From a bacterium (Candidatus Blackallbacteria) CG13_big_fil_rev_8_21_14_2_50_49_14 (GTDB lineage: Bacteria > Cyanobacteriota > Sericytochromatia > UBA7694): a DNA stretch of 64,000 bases. The stretch lies in the NCBI GenBank assembly GCA_002783405.1, contig PFGG01000064.1:1-64000 (forward strand), read 5' to 3'. Positions 25,474 to 34,999 of this stretch are shown piece after piece (position 1 is the stretch's first letter; every line of letters begins with the position of its first letter). The notes beneath the pieces are model-generated. The model did no database searches and was not told the origin of the DNA. It saw only the letters and a program-made list of their open reading frames with translations. The position numbers and the translations under genes were made by a program.

Positions 25474-26466
25474 TTATCCTTCCATGGGCAAGAGAATCGT
25501 TTGCCCGTGTGTAATCAACGAGCGTTGGGCCGCTTGTAAAACTTTGAGTACCCTGAGCCCACTGTGGGCATCTGTCAGCGGGGGCTGGCGATCTACAAGG
25601 GCCTGAAGAAAGGCCAGACATTCCAGCCGCAGGGGTTCATCGTCTGAATATTCGATCGCTTTGCCTTCGCCTTTGATTGGAACCGGTCCTTCTTCTTTTA
25701 GATCTACACGCTGGTCATACAGTATCAGGGATTTATTCACATCATCAAATACTGCCATGCGTTGAGAACCTACGACCACAAGTTTTTGCTCCTTAAAGGG
25801 ATTGAGCCAGGAAATAAAAATATGCGCCGAAAGACCATTGTCAAAAGCCATTTGTGTGACGGTGATATCGGCAATATTGCTTTGGATATAACTTCCTCCC
25901 GTGGCAATGATCTGAAAAGGAAGCTCTCCCACCAACCTCAAAATGACAGCAATATCATGCGGAGCAAAGGACCAGAGAATATTTTCTTCTCTGCGCACCT
26001 TTCCCAAATTAAGCCGGTTGGAGTAAATATATTGAATTTTTCCCAATTGACCTTCTGCAATCAGGGCTCTTAATTTCAATATGGCAGGATGGTATTCGAG
26101 AATATGCCCGACCATTAGAATTTTATTCTGATTTTCTGCCAGTTTAGAAACTTTGAAAGCATCTTCATAGCGTAGAGCCAGGGGCTTTTCGCAGAAAACA
26201 TCTTTGCCAGCGCTTAAGGCCTGCTCAATCAGTTGGGCGTGGGTGACGGCTGGAGTTGCTATCACCACCCCAGCAATCTCTGGATCTGAAAAGACAGTCT
26301 CTGGGTGCTCATAGATGGGGACTTCAGGCGCAAGGTTTGCTGCTGTGGCCATACCCGTTTCAGTCGGGTCAACAACAGCCCCCAGGGCACCGAGTTGGTA
26401 AAAATTTCGAACCAGGTTCTTGCCCCAATAGCCACAGCCCAGAACAGCAATTTTTGGGTTTTTCAA
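25474..26466 (-). CDS. Gfo/Idh/MocA oxidoreductase, WbpB-like
   Basis: The 330-residue protein has an N-terminal Rossmann motif (AVLGCGYWGKNLVRNFY), the family's catalytic CEKPLAL (about residue 94) and a C-terminal beta domain. In this gene set it probably oxidises C3 of UDP-GlcNAc-uronate (the WbpB role). The UDP-GlcNAc 6-dehydrogenase (WbpA role) is not in the window and must lie elsewhere. First gene of the three-gene operon. Confidence 0.87.
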   Translation of the reverse strand: MKNPKIAVLGCGYWGKNLVRNFYQLGALGAVVDPTETGMATAANLAPEVPIYEHPETVFSDPEIAGVVIATPAVTHAQLIEQALSAGKDVFCEKPLALRYEDAFKVSKLAENQNKILMVGHILEYHPAILKLRALIAEGQLGKIQYIYSNRLNLGKVRREENILWSFAPHDIAVILRLVGELPFQIIATGGSYIQSNIADITVTQMAFDNGLSAHIFISWLNPFKEQKLVVVGSQRMAVFDDVNKSLILYDQRVDLKEEGPVPIKGEGKAIEYSDDEPLRLECLAFLQALVDRQPPLTDAHSGLRVLKVLQAAQRSLITHGQTILLPMEG

Positions 26467-26537
26467 ACTTTGTTTCTCACGATCCAGTTTTTAGGTATGA
26501 TAGCTATTTTCCCTGAGGGACAAAAGTATAAACCTTG

Positions 26538-26543
26538 TATAAT
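26538..26543 (+). promoter_or_regulatory. -10 element giving a probable leaderless mRNA
   Basis: TATAAT (preceded by TTG) ends 6 bases before the ATG at 26550. Transcription would start at or next to the A of the start codon, leaving no room for a ribosome site; none is present. The -35 region is weak. Confidence 0.5.
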
Positions 26544-26549
26544 AGATCC

Positions 26550-27158
26550 ATGTTAAACCCAATGCCCAACTCCCCGATACAAACATTACAATGGATGGTC
26601 GAACAGCGCCTGCTGCTGTTTATGCCTGATTTTCTTGCTTTGGAAGACCGTCAGCTATTTTTAGCTGAAGCCCGTAATTCGCCTGTGCTTCCTGCCCCTG
26701 TTGATGAATATGCCCAGACCCAGGAGCGTCCTGTTCAGCGTCAAACACAATTGCTGGAGATCTCTGCGTCGCTTGAGCAGGAGAGCAAGCAAAGATTTGC
26801 CCAAGTCGCGCCCTTTGTCAATCAACATTTCGGTTTGGAACTGCAGCGTCAGGAGCGTCCTCAATTTTTGCGCTATGCTGTTGGAGATTTTTTCAAACCC
26901 CATACCGACAGCTATGATCATCCCATTTATCGTGAGCGCCGCATCAGTTTTATTCTCTGCTTGAATGATCATGCCGATTATCAGGGCGGGCGACTTGCTT
27001 TCTTTCTGCGTCATCCCAGCCAACCTGAACGATTTCTGGGGGTGCCGGTTCCCCCCGCTGCCGGTTTGCTGATCGCTTTTCGCTCTGATTTGCTGCACGA
27101 AGTGAGCCCCGTAACGGCTGGAGAACGTTTGACGGTTGTTACCTGGCTGGCTGAATAG
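26550..27158 (+). CDS. 2-oxoglutarate/Fe(II)-dependent dioxygenase, prolyl-hydroxylase-like
   Basis: The 202-residue protein has the iron triad of the superfamily: HTD (His118, Asp120) in FKPHTDSYDH and His183 in LLHEVSP, with Arg193 ten residues later to bind 2-oxoglutarate. The core resembles the P4Hc domain of prolyl 4-hydroxylases and SM-20/Egl-9 homologues. Substrate unknown. It is divergent from the wbp-like operon. I chose ATG 26550 over an upstream frame to 26535 that would overlap the -10. Confidence 0.85.
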   Translation: MLNPMPNSPIQTLQWMVEQRLLLFMPDFLALEDRQLFLAEARNSPVLPAPVDEYAQTQERPVQRQTQLLEISASLEQESKQRFAQVAPFVNQHFGLELQRQERPQFLRYAVGDFFKPHTDSYDHPIYRERRISFILCLNDHADYQGGRLAFFLRHPSQPERFLGVPVPPAAGLLIAFRSDLLHEVSPVTAGERLTVVTWLAE

Positions 27159-27259
27159 CTCTTTTTTTAATTGTAATCTTGGCCACAGATCCTTAAAAAA
27201 ATCCACTTTATACTTTAAAGTACTTGATGAAAATATTAATATAGGTTTTAATCAAGAGT

Positions 27260-27886
27260 ATGAGTTCCTCTTCTCTGCCTGAACACACTACCTCGGCCTA
27301 TTCAGAAGAACCAATTCTTCTGCAGGATCGCGCCATGGAGAATCTGCGCTTTATTCGCGCCACCATGGAGCGGGCGACCAGCTATACCATGGTTTCGGGA
27401 ACAGGTCAGATTTTAGTGGGCTTAACGGCGCTGGTGGCCGCTTGGGCTGCAGCTGCGCAAGCCAGTGTTGAAACCTGGATTTTTGTCTGGTTGGCAGAAG
27501 CGGTTGTTTCGCTGGTGATTTCAAGCTTTATGATGATGAAAAAAGCGAAATCGGCAAAATTACCGCTTTTGACTGAAACCGGAAGAAAATTTCTCTTGAG
27601 TTTCACTCCTCCCATGATGGCGGGCGCGATGTTGACGGCTGTTTTGTATCAGCACCAGCTCATGCCTTTGATTCCGGGGATCTGGCTTTTGCTGTATGGC
27701 ACAGGCGTAATTGCCAGTGGCACCTATTCTGCCCGGATTGTACCCGTGATGGGATTTTGTTTTATGTTACTCGGCGTTTTGGCGATGACAGGCCCCCAAG
27801 TTTGGGGGAATGCGCTGATGGCAGCTGGTTTTGGCGGCTTGCATATTGCCTTTGGCGTTTTGATTGCACGAAAGTATGGGGGTTAG
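27260..27886 (+). CDS. Multi-pass membrane protein paired with a regulator
   Basis: The 208-residue protein has about six hydrophobic segments between residues 52 and 205 (ILVGLTALVAAWAAAA, IFVWLAEAVVSLVISSF, PPMMAGAMLTAVLY and further). The N-terminal 30 residues are polar and cytosolic. No known transporter motif is visible. The following winged-helix gene overlaps its 3' end; this pairing suggests that the regulator controls the membrane protein or that they act together. Confidence 0.75.
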   Translation: MSSSSLPEHTTSAYSEEPILLQDRAMENLRFIRATMERATSYTMVSGTGQILVGLTALVAAWAAAAQASVETWIFVWLAEAVVSLVISSFMMMKKAKSAKLPLLTETGRKFLLSFTPPMMAGAMLTAVLYQHQLMPLIPGIWLLLYGTGVIASGTYSARIVPVMGFCFMLLGVLAMTGPQVWGNALMAAGFGGLHIAFGVLIARKYGG

Positions 27887-28271
27887 TCCCGTGTTGAATA
27901 AAAAAAAGAAAGCAGAACGGCAAATTTATACTTTGCCTGAAGCTCAAAAAGGACCCAATCGCGCACTAGAATTGGATCGTCTGATTCATGAACGCATTCG
28001 CTTGGGAATTGTGAGTGCTTTGGCTGTGAATGAATCACTGGGTTTCAATGAACTCAAACTGATTCTTGAAACCAGCGATGGCAATTTGAGTGTGCATGCC
28101 CGGAAATTGGAAGAAGCGGGTTATCTTACCTGCGAGAAATTTTTTGAGGGCCGCATGCCCAAAACAGAATACCGCTTGACTGAAACAGGCCGCAAAGCCT
28201 TGGAACGTTATTTGAACCATATGGAGGCCCTGATTCAGACCATGCGCAATCAGGGTGAAACTGAGGAGTAA
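27876..28271 (+). CDS. Winged-helix transcriptional regulator
   Basis: This protein of about 131 residues has a single winged helix-turn-helix: RIRLGIVSALAVNESLGFNELKLILETSDGNLSVHARKLEEAGYLTCEKFFEGRMPKTEYRLTETGRKAL. This matches the HTH_34/PadR-MarR-like group without a separate effector domain. The start is unclear: ATG 27876 overlaps the membrane gene by 11 bp, while GTG 27891 and TTG 27894 lie just beyond it. It probably regulates its own operon. Confidence 0.85.
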   Translation: MGVSPVLNKKKKAERQIYTLPEAQKGPNRALELDRLIHERIRLGIVSALAVNESLGFNELKLILETSDGNLSVHARKLEEAGYLTCEKFFEGRMPKTEYRLTETGRKALERYLNHMEALIQTMRNQGETEE

Positions 28272-28276
28272 TTTTT

Positions 28277-29035
28277 TTGGGGATGAACTTTATGCAGCAA
28301 AGCTCTTTTAATTCTTTTTCACCACTGCATGCGGCGATCATTTTGGATGGCAATGGACGTTGGGCCCAAAACAAAGGCTGGCCCCGTGTAGCCGGTCACC
28401 AGTCTGGGGCCAAAACTGTACGCACGATTGTGGAAGCGGCTCCTGATGCAGGAATTGGCACGCTGACACTCTATGCTTTTTCTTCAGATAATTGGCGCAG
28501 ACCCGGATATGAGGTCAAAGCCCTGATGAAACTTTTTTCTGAATATTTAAAAACCGAGACTCCCCGTTGTTTGGCCAATGATGTCAGACTCTCGATTATC
28601 GGGCGTCGGGATCGCTTCTCAGATGGCTTGCGGGCCGCAATTGTCCGTGCTGAACAGGCGACTTTGGCAGGAAAAAAACTTCATCTGCGGGTCGCCTTGG
28701 ACTATTCCGCCCGCGATATGATTCTTGAGGCTGCCCGTCAATTGCATGCTTTTGATGGGGATTTTGACCGAGAAACCTTTTCGCGCTTGGTCACACAAAG
28801 TGATCCGGTAGGTGAACGCATTCCCGATGTGGATATTTTGATCCGCACGGGTGGCGAACAACGTCTCAGCGATTTTTTGCTCTGGGAATGTGCCTATGCA
28901 GAGTTTTTCTTTGTCGAGAAAATGTGGCCTGATTTTTCACCCGCTGATTTGCAGCAGGTGGTCGGCGAGTTTTGCAGTCGGGATCGCCGCTTTGGGGGCT
29001 TGAATCAACTCAGTCAACAGGTGGTGGCTGGCTAG
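28277..29035 (+). CDS. uppS: Isoprenyl transferase (undecaprenyl diphosphate synthase)
   Basis: The 252-residue cis-prenyltransferase has IILDGNGRWA (catalytic Asp24), GHQSGA, LTLYAFSSDNWRRP and the C-terminal IRTGGEQRLSDFLLWECAYAEFFF. It makes undecaprenyl diphosphate, the lipid carrier for peptidoglycan and surface sugars. Start: TTG 28277 has GAGGAG 8 bases upstream; ATG 28283 and 28292 are alternatives. It follows the regulator gene by 5 bp. cdsA and dxr, its frequent partners, are not here. Confidence 0.95.
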   Translation: MGMNFMQQSSFNSFSPLHAAIILDGNGRWAQNKGWPRVAGHQSGAKTVRTIVEAAPDAGIGTLTLYAFSSDNWRRPGYEVKALMKLFSEYLKTETPRCLANDVRLSIIGRRDRFSDGLRAAIVRAEQATLAGKKLHLRVALDYSARDMILEAARQLHAFDGDFDRETFSRLVTQSDPVGERIPDVDILIRTGGEQRLSDFLLWECAYAEFFFVEKMWPDFSPADLQQVVGEFCSRDRRFGGLNQLSQQVVAG

Positions 29036-29177
29036 TCGTTCGCCTCGGTTTTTTCATTAAAACAATATTCAATCTGCGCCAGGTGCTTTTCTTACGCTTA
29101 GCCGATTGGTTTCGCGAGTAGGTACAGGCGGCTCAGTTCAGGGGGTTCAATTAAATCTCAATTAGGAAGGACCCTCT

Positions 29178-30611
29178 ATGCGCGTCAAAATGATTCTGCC
29201 CGCCTTAACAGAGGCCAAAAGTCCCTATTGGCGGCCGATCAAATACTCGCTTTTTCCCCCCTTGGGGCTGGCGACGCTGGCCGGTTATCTTGACCCCGAT
29301 GACCCAGTGGTTTTGCAGGATGAGCATGTTGAAACACTGGATTTAGAGGATGCTCCCGATCTCGTTTTGATTCAGGTCTATATCACCAACGCTTTTCGGG
29401 CCTATGCCTTGGCTGATTATTACCGTTCACGGGGAGCCCATGTTGCTTTGGGCGGTTTGCATGTCACTTCTTTGCCCGAAGAAGCAGCAGTCCATGCCGA
29501 TACTTTGTTTTTGGGGCCGGCTGAAGAGGCTTTTCCCCGCTTTCTTGCAGATTTTCGCAGGGGCCAGACTGAAAAAGTGTATGTTTCCCGTTCCCGCAGC
29601 CTGGTGGATTTGCCTTTGCTTCGTCGGGATTTGATTCGCCGTTCCCGCTACTTTGTTCCCAATTCTCTGGTGGTGACACGGGGCTGCCCTCATCGCTGTG
29701 ATTTTTGTTATAAAGAAGCCTTCTTTGAGGGCGGGCGCTCGTTTTACACCCAGCCTGTGGAGCAGGCCTTAACAGAGATCGAACGCTTACCTGGCAAACA
29801 CCTCTATTTTCTCGATGACCATCTTTTGGGAAACCGCCGCTTCGCACGCGAGCTTTTTGCCGGTTTAAAGGGCATGAAGCGTGTTTTTCAGGGGGCAGCA
29901 ACGGTTGATTCAATTTTGCGGGATGATCTGATTGAGCGGGCCGCTGAGGCGGGCTTGCGCAGCCTTTTCGTGGGCTTTGAAACCCTCTCTGAAGACAATC
30001 TGCGCAGCAGTTCCAAGTTTCAGAACCTGGGGCAGGATTATGCCCGTGCGATTCAACGCCTTCACGATTTGGGGATTATGATCAACGGCAGTTTTGTCTT
30101 TGGCTTGGATCACGACGGCCCGGATGTCTTTCAACGCACGGTGGATTGGGGCATTCGCATGGGGCTGACCACAGCCACCTACCATATTTTAACGCCCTAT
30201 CCTGGCACCTCACTTTTTCAGCGTTTGGAAGCAGAAGGTCGGATTTTGCATCGGGATTGGCCACGTTACGATACCCGTCAGGTGGTGTATCAGACCCAGG
30301 GCCTGAGTGCTGAGGCACTTCAACAAGGTTATGATTGGGCATACCGCGAATTTTATGCTTGGTCCAGGATTTGGCAATCCGCAGCCCAGCATTCAGACTT
30401 CAAGCACCGCTTGAAGCATTTGGCCTATACCTCAGGCTGGAAAAAATTTGAACCCGTTTGGAATTTTCTGATCAAGCATGAACTATTGGGACATACCCGC
30501 AGTTGGTTGGAGACGGTTTTGGCAGAGGTTAAACCCACCTTTTCAGGTTCGCAAGAATCGGGTGGAAGCACTGGGCCTGTTCAGCGTATAAATGAAGTTA
30601 CCCGATTCTAA
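29178..30611 (+). CDS. B12-binding-domain radical SAM protein
   Basis: The 477-residue product has an N-terminal cobalamin-binding-like Rossmann region (residues about 25-135, with VALGGLHVTSLPEEA), then a radical SAM core with the cluster motif CPHRCDFC (Cys170, Cys174, Cys177). The region after residue 380 is unassigned. Members of this class methylate or cyclise diverse substrates; the substrate is not evident here. AGGAAGGA precedes the ATG. It stands 142 bp after uppS and 8 bp before the Ada-like gene. Confidence 0.85.
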   Translation: MRVKMILPALTEAKSPYWRPIKYSLFPPLGLATLAGYLDPDDPVVLQDEHVETLDLEDAPDLVLIQVYITNAFRAYALADYYRSRGAHVALGGLHVTSLPEEAAVHADTLFLGPAEEAFPRFLADFRRGQTEKVYVSRSRSLVDLPLLRRDLIRRSRYFVPNSLVVTRGCPHRCDFCYKEAFFEGGRSFYTQPVEQALTEIERLPGKHLYFLDDHLLGNRRFARELFAGLKGMKRVFQGAATVDSILRDDLIERAAEAGLRSLFVGFETLSEDNLRSSSKFQNLGQDYARAIQRLHDLGIMINGSFVFGLDHDGPDVFQRTVDWGIRMGLTTATYHILTPYPGTSLFQRLEAEGRILHRDWPRYDTRQVVYQTQGLSAEALQQGYDWAYREFYAWSRIWQSAAQHSDFKHRLKHLAYTSGWKKFEPVWNFLIKHELLGHTRSWLETVLAEVKPTFSGSQESGGSTGPVQRINEVTRF

Positions 30612-30619
30612 AGGAGCCG

Positions 30620-31462
30620 ATGATGTTGACACTTGCCCCCGAACATTACCCCCTGCTTGAAAAATCTGTGGCCTGGCTGCAGGATCATTACCATGAACAG
30701 CCTGAACTGGCTGAAATTGCTGAGGCTGCAGGTTTCAGCCCAATGCACTTTCAACGGATTTTTAAAGCAGGTGTAGGGGTCAGTCCCAAACGCTTTCTGC
30801 AGGCTACCACCTTGAAACACGCCCGAAAATTATTGAAGGAAAACAGTGTTTTAGATACCAGTCTGGCCTTGGGGCTTTCCAGCCCCGGACGTTTACATGA
30901 CCTCTGCGTTGAAGGTGAAGCGGTTGCGCCGGGAGAAATGCGTTCACGCGGTAAAGGGCTCGAAATTTTCTGGGGAGTGCATTCCACACCCTTTGGGCCG
31001 GCTTTGTTTGCTCTTTCACAAAGAGGCCTGTGTGAACTGGATTTTCTGCCCGATCAGCGTTGCCCGGAGCTGACACCTGAAGAGGCCTTGCGGCAGAAAT
31101 GGCCAGGGGCGCGTCTGATTGAAAGCCCTGAACGCACTGCTTTTTTGCCTGAGCAGATTTTTTCTACCCGACCGGGCCCGCTTACGCTTTATTTGCAAGG
31201 CACAAACTTTCAGCTTCAGGTTTGGCAAGCGCTTTTGCGTATTCCCGAAGGACAGATGACCACCTATGGGGCGATTGCCCGCTGGCTGGGCAAAGAGCAA
31301 GCTTCGCGTGCGGTCGGCAGTGCGGTGGGGCAAAACCCCCTCAGTTACTTGATTCCCTGCCACAGGGTTCTGCGGGGAGATGGGGGCATTGGCGGCTATG
31401 CGGGAGGCTTAACACGCAAGCGTATCCTCTTGGCCAGTGAAACCTGTGCCTGTTTGGATTAA
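30620..31462 (+). CDS. AraC-type HTH fused to O6-methylguanine-DNA methyltransferase (Ada-like)
   Basis: The 280-residue product has an AraC-family DNA-binding region at residues about 12-100 (LAEIAEAAGFSPMHFQRIFKAGVGVSPKRFLQ) and a C-terminal methyltransferase domain with active-site Cys247 in PCHRVL, plus VWQALLRIPEGQ. It transfers the methyl group from O6-methylguanine to itself. The N-terminal zinc-binding Ada domain that senses methylphosphotriesters is missing, as in many two-domain Ada proteins. The usual promoter-activating signal input may therefore differ. Confidence 0.92.
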   Translation: MMLTLAPEHYPLLEKSVAWLQDHYHEQPELAEIAEAAGFSPMHFQRIFKAGVGVSPKRFLQATTLKHARKLLKENSVLDTSLALGLSSPGRLHDLCVEGEAVAPGEMRSRGKGLEIFWGVHSTPFGPALFALSQRGLCELDFLPDQRCPELTPEEALRQKWPGARLIESPERTAFLPEQIFSTRPGPLTLYLQGTNFQLQVWQALLRIPEGQMTTYGAIARWLGKEQASRAVGSAVGQNPLSYLIPCHRVLRGDGGIGGYAGGLTRKRILLASETCACLD

Positions 31463-31527
31463 ATTCTTAGATTGGTCTGTTTGAAAAGCTGGGGTACAAT
31501 AAGCCTATCTCGGCAGGAGCAGGATCT

Positions 31528-32862
31528 GTGAATTATTTCAAAATTCTTTTTTATAGTGTATGGCTGGCAGGCAGTGTGGCTTTTTTTCTGCCTGCCCAAG
31601 CTGAAACCTTTCTCAAATTTCCTGAAGGATTTCTTTGGGGCACCGCCACAGCGGCTTATCAGGTTGAAGGTGGGATTGAAAATGATTGGAGCGCAGCCGG
31701 TCTTGATGCTGGCAAAGCGGCTGAACACTATGAACACTACGAAGAAGATTTTGATGATCTTGAGCAAATGGGAACCCAGATTTACCGCTTGTCTTTGGAA
31801 TGGGCCCGTCTCGAACCTGAGCCTGGAAAATACGATTTAAAAGCGCTGACCCATTACCGTGAAATGCTTCAGTCGCTGAACCGGCGGGGCATTCAGCCGA
31901 TGGTTACCGTCTTTCACTTTACGCTGCCGCCTTGGTTTGTCGCCAAAGGTGGCTGGACAAAGGAAGAAAATATCGCAGATTTTGTGCGTTTTACGCATTG
32001 GATCAGTGCCGAATTGAAAGATGAAGTCAATTGGTGGTTTACCCTCAATGAGCCTTTGGTGTATGCCTTTAAAGGCTACGATGCGGGTCAATGGCCCCCT
32101 TTTGTTAAGAATCGCAATCTGGCCCTGCGCGTGATCAAACATTTGATTCTGGCCCATGGCCAGGCGTATCGGGCGATCCATGCCGAAGACCCGATTGCCT
32201 GGGTTTCTTTTGCCAAGAATATTTCCCTGTTGGAGCCGAATTGGCCAGCCAACCCTTTGGACCAAGCCATGACGGGTTTTCAAAGTTATTTATTTAATGA
32301 AACTTTTTGGGAGGCGATTTCCAAAGGGGAATTGAGTTTTAGCGTGCCGGGCATTGAGCCGATTGTGATTCCCCCCAATGCGGATTTAAAGGGCAGCTTG
32401 GATTTTATTGCCTTTAACTACTATACCCGTTATCTGATTGCCGCCGATGGCAGTCAGAAAACACGTCAAGGCGTGCCTGTGACAGAATTGAACTGGGAAA
32501 TTTATCCCGAAGGCATGCTCAAGGTGCTGCGCATGGCCAATCAGCATGCTCAAAAAATGAAGATTCCGATTTTTATCAGTGAAAATGGTTTGGCAGATGG
32601 TGATGACAGCCAGCGGCCTGCCTATTTAGTGCGCCATATGGCCCAGATATGGCAAGGGATTCAGGAAGGAATTCCAGTGCGAGGCTATCTGCACTGGACC
32701 CTCATGGACAATTACGAATGGGCTGATGGCTATGCTGCCAAATTTGGTCTGATGGATATTGAACGCAATTGGCGGCCTTCGGCCTGGCTTTTTCAGGATA
32801 TGATCCAGCAAAATGGGTTTCCCGCGCAATGGCTTGAGAAGTACAAGTTGCCTGAACGTTGA
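31528..32862 (+). CDS. Secreted glycoside hydrolase family 1 beta-glycosidase
   Basis: The 444-residue GH1 enzyme has acid/base Glu175 in TLNEP and nucleophile Glu352 in ISENG. FPEGFLWGTATAAYQVEGG is the family N-terminal signature, and YNW-type aglycone contacts are present. Residues 1-25 form a signal peptide ending AQA, unusual for GH1, which is mostly cytosolic. Export points to hydrolysis of beta-glycosides in the periplasm or outside. The GTG start is preceded by AGGAGCAGGA. Confidence 0.92.
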   Translation: MNYFKILFYSVWLAGSVAFFLPAQAETFLKFPEGFLWGTATAAYQVEGGIENDWSAAGLDAGKAAEHYEHYEEDFDDLEQMGTQIYRLSLEWARLEPEPGKYDLKALTHYREMLQSLNRRGIQPMVTVFHFTLPPWFVAKGGWTKEENIADFVRFTHWISAELKDEVNWWFTLNEPLVYAFKGYDAGQWPPFVKNRNLALRVIKHLILAHGQAYRAIHAEDPIAWVSFAKNISLLEPNWPANPLDQAMTGFQSYLFNETFWEAISKGELSFSVPGIEPIVIPPNADLKGSLDFIAFNYYTRYLIAADGSQKTRQGVPVTELNWEIYPEGMLKVLRMANQHAQKMKIPIFISENGLADGDDSQRPAYLVRHMAQIWQGIQEGIPVRGYLHWTLMDNYEWADGYAAKFGLMDIERNWRPSAWLFQDMIQQNGFPAQWLEKYKLPER

Positions 32863-32866
32863 GTTA

Positions 32867-33787
32867 TCAATATTTATATTTGTAAGAGAGGCCAATCGCT
32901 TCTTGCTGAGCGTATGCCGGGAATTGTCCCAGCACGAGCGGGTCGTTTGCCTGAGGTGGGTTTTGCAATTGGTACCAATTGATCAAAATGGTGGCTAATC
33001 CAATGCTGATATTGGCCAAGGATAGACGCGTTTTTAATGAACTATAGCCTTGATTGTCACCAAAATTCAGCAGGCCCCAACCCACTGTTGCTCCACCGAT
33101 TACCATTCCACTGATTTTTATGCCACTGTAAAGATCAGGCTCCTGAATCGGGAGAGAGGATGTTAATAGCCACGTAACACTCAAAGCATCGAGCCCCAAT
33201 GAGGGAATTACGATATTGAGATCTGGAGGGCTCTCTGGCAAGGGGGTGGATGGATAGCTCGGTTGAATCATCGCCAATTCTTCCAGACTGAAGCCAGAGT
33301 TCTTAACCCAGGTGCTTAGAGCGGGCAGTTTCATATCCTTCAGATAGGCATTATGATAATGAAGATCGAGGATTTGAGCCAACTTTCTTCCTGCTGTCTT
33401 TTCAATCAAATAACCTACGGCACAAATATTACCCTCTCTATCGATAAAAACAGGGCGTGATTGATTCTGATATTCGTAATTTCGTGGAAATTTCTGGGCT
33501 AAGCGATAGGTTTTGAGATGATCTAATAGCGTTTCTCGTTGTAGACGTAAGTGGGGAGAAATGTGTGTGTTGGGTACTTTTCTCAACCGCTCTTCGACAT
33601 AGGCCAAATGTGTTTGAATGCGCAGATTTGTATTCGTCTTTAGGGTGGGCAATTGCCCATAGCGCTCAAGAAAACTGATATCACCAATGATCTTATTGAT
33701 CGTATAGCTTTGATCTGGAGCTGGTTTTGCTCCGATCAAAAAGAGGGCTATCGTGAAAATACTTATACAGCGATAAATGTACGACAT
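32867..33787 (-). CDS. Hypothetical exported protein with C-terminal membrane helices
   Basis: The 306-residue protein has an N-terminal signal (IFTIALFLIGAKPA). Residues about 45-175 form a domain with RPVFIDREGNICAVGYLIEKTAG, NAYLKDMKLPALSTWVKNSGFSLEELAMIQPSY; this pattern recurs in uncharacterised bacterial secreted proteins. The last 110 residues contain three or four hydrophobic segments starting at PSLGLDALSVTWLL. The start at 33787 (MSYIY) is preferred to 33805. Convergent with the GH1 gene (4-bp gap) and divergent from the next gene. Confidence 0.7.
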   Translation of the reverse strand: MSYIYRCISIFTIALFLIGAKPAPDQSYTINKIIGDISFLERYGQLPTLKTNTNLRIQTHLAYVEERLRKVPNTHISPHLRLQRETLLDHLKTYRLAQKFPRNYEYQNQSRPVFIDREGNICAVGYLIEKTAGRKLAQILDLHYHNAYLKDMKLPALSTWVKNSGFSLEELAMIQPSYPSTPLPESPPDLNIVIPSLGLDALSVTWLLTSSLPIQEPDLYSGIKISGMVIGGATVGWGLLNFGDNQGYSSLKTRLSLANISIGLATILINWYQLQNPPQANDPLVLGQFPAYAQQEAIGLSYKYKY

Positions 33788-33843
33788 GTTATATTTATAT
33801 AGCATTTTTAGCTTGAGTTCAAAATTTTTTGATTGGAAAATCT

Positions 33844-34392
33844 ATGTGGAAGATTTGTAAGCTTGTATTTTGCTTATGGTTCTTTTTTTATGAGTTAACA
33901 CTTCCTGTTTCAGCGTTTGAAACACTTTCACCTCAAAACCAAGGCTTGCATGTGCAGATATTGAAGCTTGAGTGGGGACCCTCTGAAGTAAACGTGATTC
34001 CCCCTTCAGATTTGATTTTTCCATCAATGGGGTTGTTTCTAGGCGGATGGAGTCTAGGAGCTCTCACCTATCTGATTTATCGTTATCTTTTTGATAACTC
34101 CGAAATTTCTCTGATTAGTTCCTCAAGTGATTTTCTTGCGATGAGCCTATCCGTTTTGGCTAACAGTTTTTTTATTTGGTGGGTAGGCAATTGGGGGTGG
34201 GAAAATTCAGGGTTTGAAGGAGACTTTGGCGTGACACTGGCGGGGGTACTTTTAGGACAGAGCCTTTACATTGTTCAACCAGAATTGGATAAACTGGATC
34301 AAAATTTTGTATTCATAAACTATCTCAACTGGAGTTTTTCCAGCTTGGGGGGAGTCAGTGCCTATAATGCTTCATTACATGCCAAAAATTAG
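33844..34392 (+). CDS. Hypothetical membrane protein, possible partner of the divergent gene
   Basis: The 182-residue protein has a signal-like helix at the N-terminus and about four hydrophobic segments. It begins its membrane part with PPSDLIFPSMGLFLGGWSLGALTYLIY, which recalls the PPDLNIVIPSLGLDALSVTW segment of the divergently transcribed neighbour; the two may share a module. ATG 33844 follows GGAAAA. AT-richer than its surroundings. Function unknown. Confidence 0.6.
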   Translation: MWKICKLVFCLWFFFYELTLPVSAFETLSPQNQGLHVQILKLEWGPSEVNVIPPSDLIFPSMGLFLGGWSLGALTYLIYRYLFDNSEISLISSSSDFLAMSLSVLANSFFIWWVGNWGWENSGFEGDFGVTLAGVLLGQSLYIVQPELDKLDQNFVFINYLNWSFSSLGGVSAYNASLHAKN

Positions 34393-34520
34393 AATATTAC
34401 AGGAGAGAACTGAGGATCCCCGAAGGGGGGCTATGGTGCGAATTTCACTTTCTGAAGCTTTTTCAAGATCGAGGGTTGCCAACAATAGATGATCAGGGCC
34501 AACACACTCTTTTTCTGAAC

Positions 34521-34844
<324 letters not shown>

Positions 34845-34941
34845 GCTTTAATCCTCTTCTTTTTCAGACTTCTAAATATACTATACGGGGTATATGTTGT
34901 TTGAGTCAAGTCGGTTTTTAAAATGGCTTTTTTCAAGTTCA

Positions 34942-34972
34942 TAAAAAACAGAGCGCCCCAATTGGGGCGCTC
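34942..34972 (-). terminator. Intrinsic terminator after der
   Basis: On the minus strand GAGCGCCCC and GGGGCGCTC pair around AATT, followed by TGTTTTTT. This is a strong terminator for the der-phosphorylase operon. Confidence 0.9.
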
Positions 34973-34999
34973 TGAGAGAAACAGTTTTGTGGATTTTGA

